This document shows, piece after piece, positions 63,562 to 64,000 of a stretch of DNA of 64,000 nucleotides; position 1 is the stretch's first letter; each line of letters begins with the position of its first letter. Origin of the DNA: Neobacillus driksii (GTDB lineage Bacteria; Bacillota; Bacilli; Bacillales; Cytobacillaceae); the NCBI RefSeq assembly GCF_013409995.1, contig NZ_JACCBX010000001.1:432932-496931 (forward strand), in the 5' to 3' direction. The notes under the pieces were generated by a model. The model was not told where the DNA came from and searched no databases. It saw only the letters and a program-made list of their open reading frames with translations. Position numbers and translations under genes: made by a program.

Positions 63562-64000
63562 ATGAATAAATTACAATTATATCCGGATTCACCGTTATCG
63601 AGCCAAGAGTTTACGCAACTGGATCAGACAGTGATAGATGCTGCACGAAGACAGCTGGTGGGCCGCCGTTTTATTGAATTATATGGCCCGTTGGGGCGTG
63701 GCGTACAGAGCATTTTTAATGACATTTTTTCAGAAAACTTAGAAGCAAAAATGGATTTTCAGGGATCCTTCGATACAGATATTGAAGCAAGTAAAAGGGT
63801 AAACTATACCATTCCATTGCTTTATAAAGACTTCGTGTTATATTGGCGTGATTTGGATCAGGCAAAGGTTTTAGACATACCGATTGATTTTTCAGCGGCA
63901 GCTAATGCAGCTCGAGATGTTGCGATCCTAGAAGATCAGATGATCTTTAATGGAACCAAGGAATTTGATATTCCTGGATTAATGAATGTACCTGGGCGTT
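63562..64000 (+). CDS. enc: Encapsulin shell protein (partial, cut by window end)
   Basis: The first 146 codons of a family 1 encapsulin (linocin/HK97 fold): ARRQLVGRRFIELYGPLGRG, DFQGSFDTDIEASKRVNYTIP and DFSAAANAARDVAILEDQMIF closely resemble the Quasibacillus thermotolerans shell as I recall it, which forms a T=4, 240-subunit, ~42-nm compartment with IMEF. The IMEF gene immediately upstream supports the same iron-storage role. The C-terminal half is not in view, so completeness cannot be judged. ATG follows AGAGAGGATAG. Confidence 0.93.
   Translation, partial: MNKLQLYPDSPLSSQEFTQLDQTVIDAARRQLVGRRFIELYGPLGRGVQSIFNDIFSENLEAKMDFQGSFDTDIEASKRVNYTIPLLYKDFVLYWRDLDQAKVLDIPIDFSAAANAARDVAILEDQMIFNGTKEFDIPGLMNVPGR

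Noticed and set aside
62972..64000. HK97-like capsid protein, hence a prophage
   Set aside because: The shell sequence fits encapsulins, the upstream gene is an IMEF cargo with a targeting peptide, and no portal, terminase or tail genes are seen.

Overview
The window is a stretch of chromosome from a spore-forming member of the Bacillaceae (low-GC Firmicute, Bacillus/Neobacillus-like). The evidence is gene order shared with the prfB-ftsEX-minJ-uvrBA-hprK-his-yvc-clpP-sigL-cggR/gapA-eno-secG-rnr-smpB-ssrA segment of Bacillus subtilis, strong AGGAGG-type ribosome sites with frequent TTG/GTG starts, sigma-A promoters, Gram-positive regulators (CtsR, CggR, NagR, LexA/DinR, HPr kinase/Crh) and a CotF-like coat protein.

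Layout. 1-6.4 kb: an accessory respiratory cluster with a membrane TPR protein, an NHL beta-propeller protein, two tandemly duplicated six-heme secreted cytochromes c and a seven-heme cytochrome with Ig-like domains; a perfect FNR-type palindrome precedes the cytochromes. 6.4-6.7 kb: a cluster of DnaA boxes. 6.7-16.3 kb: prfB (with its programmed +1 frameshift), a YitT-family protein, cytochrome c551, ftsE-ftsX, an M23 hydrolase, ctpB, minJ and a CmpB-type membrane protein. 16.4-25.2 kb: metal-responsive ArsR regulator plus CDF exporter, csbA, uvrB-uvrA with a LexA-like box, yvl genes. 25.2-27.9 kb (minus strand): nagA-nagB-nagR. 28.1-32.1 kb: hprK-lgt-yvoD-ppaX-yvoF. 32.3-38.7 kb: complete his operon hisZGDBHAFI. 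38.9-45.7 kb: yvcD, trxB, then yvcI-rapZ-yvcK-whiA-crh. 45.7-49.4 kb: clpP (minus strand), tRNA-Arg(CCG), an amidase, sigL (rpoN), a glutaredoxin-like protein. 49.5-57 kb: cggR-gapA-pgk-tpiA-gpmI-eno, then secG. 57.1-61.6 kb: carboxylesterase, rnr, smpB, ssrA. 61.7-64 kb: a decayed gene remnant, a CotF-like coat protein (minus strand), then an encapsulin iron-storage operon (IMEF cargo plus shell, the latter cut by the window end).

The most notable items are: (i) the tmRNA gene ssrA is split by a 284-nt insertion in the T-loop with the hallmarks of a group I intron; (ii) an IMEF-type encapsulin operon next to ssrA; (iii) a 19-heme secreted cytochrome set with an FNR box in a Gram-positive; (iv) a dense DnaA-box cluster upstream of prfB; (v) nested dispersed repeats around yvcD/trxB/yvcI and long palindromes after hisI.

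Functionally, much of the window is core physiology: carbon flux (lower glycolysis under CggR, HPr kinase/PpaX/Crh catabolite control, RapZ/YvcK), histidine synthesis, ribosome rescue (SmpB-tmRNA with RNase R), protein and DNA quality control (ClpP, UvrAB), and division/cell wall (FtsEX, M23 hydrolase, MinJ, Lgt). The cytochrome and encapsulin parts are accessory and both concern heme or iron. Assignments rest on reading the sequence and on recalled families; no database search was run.
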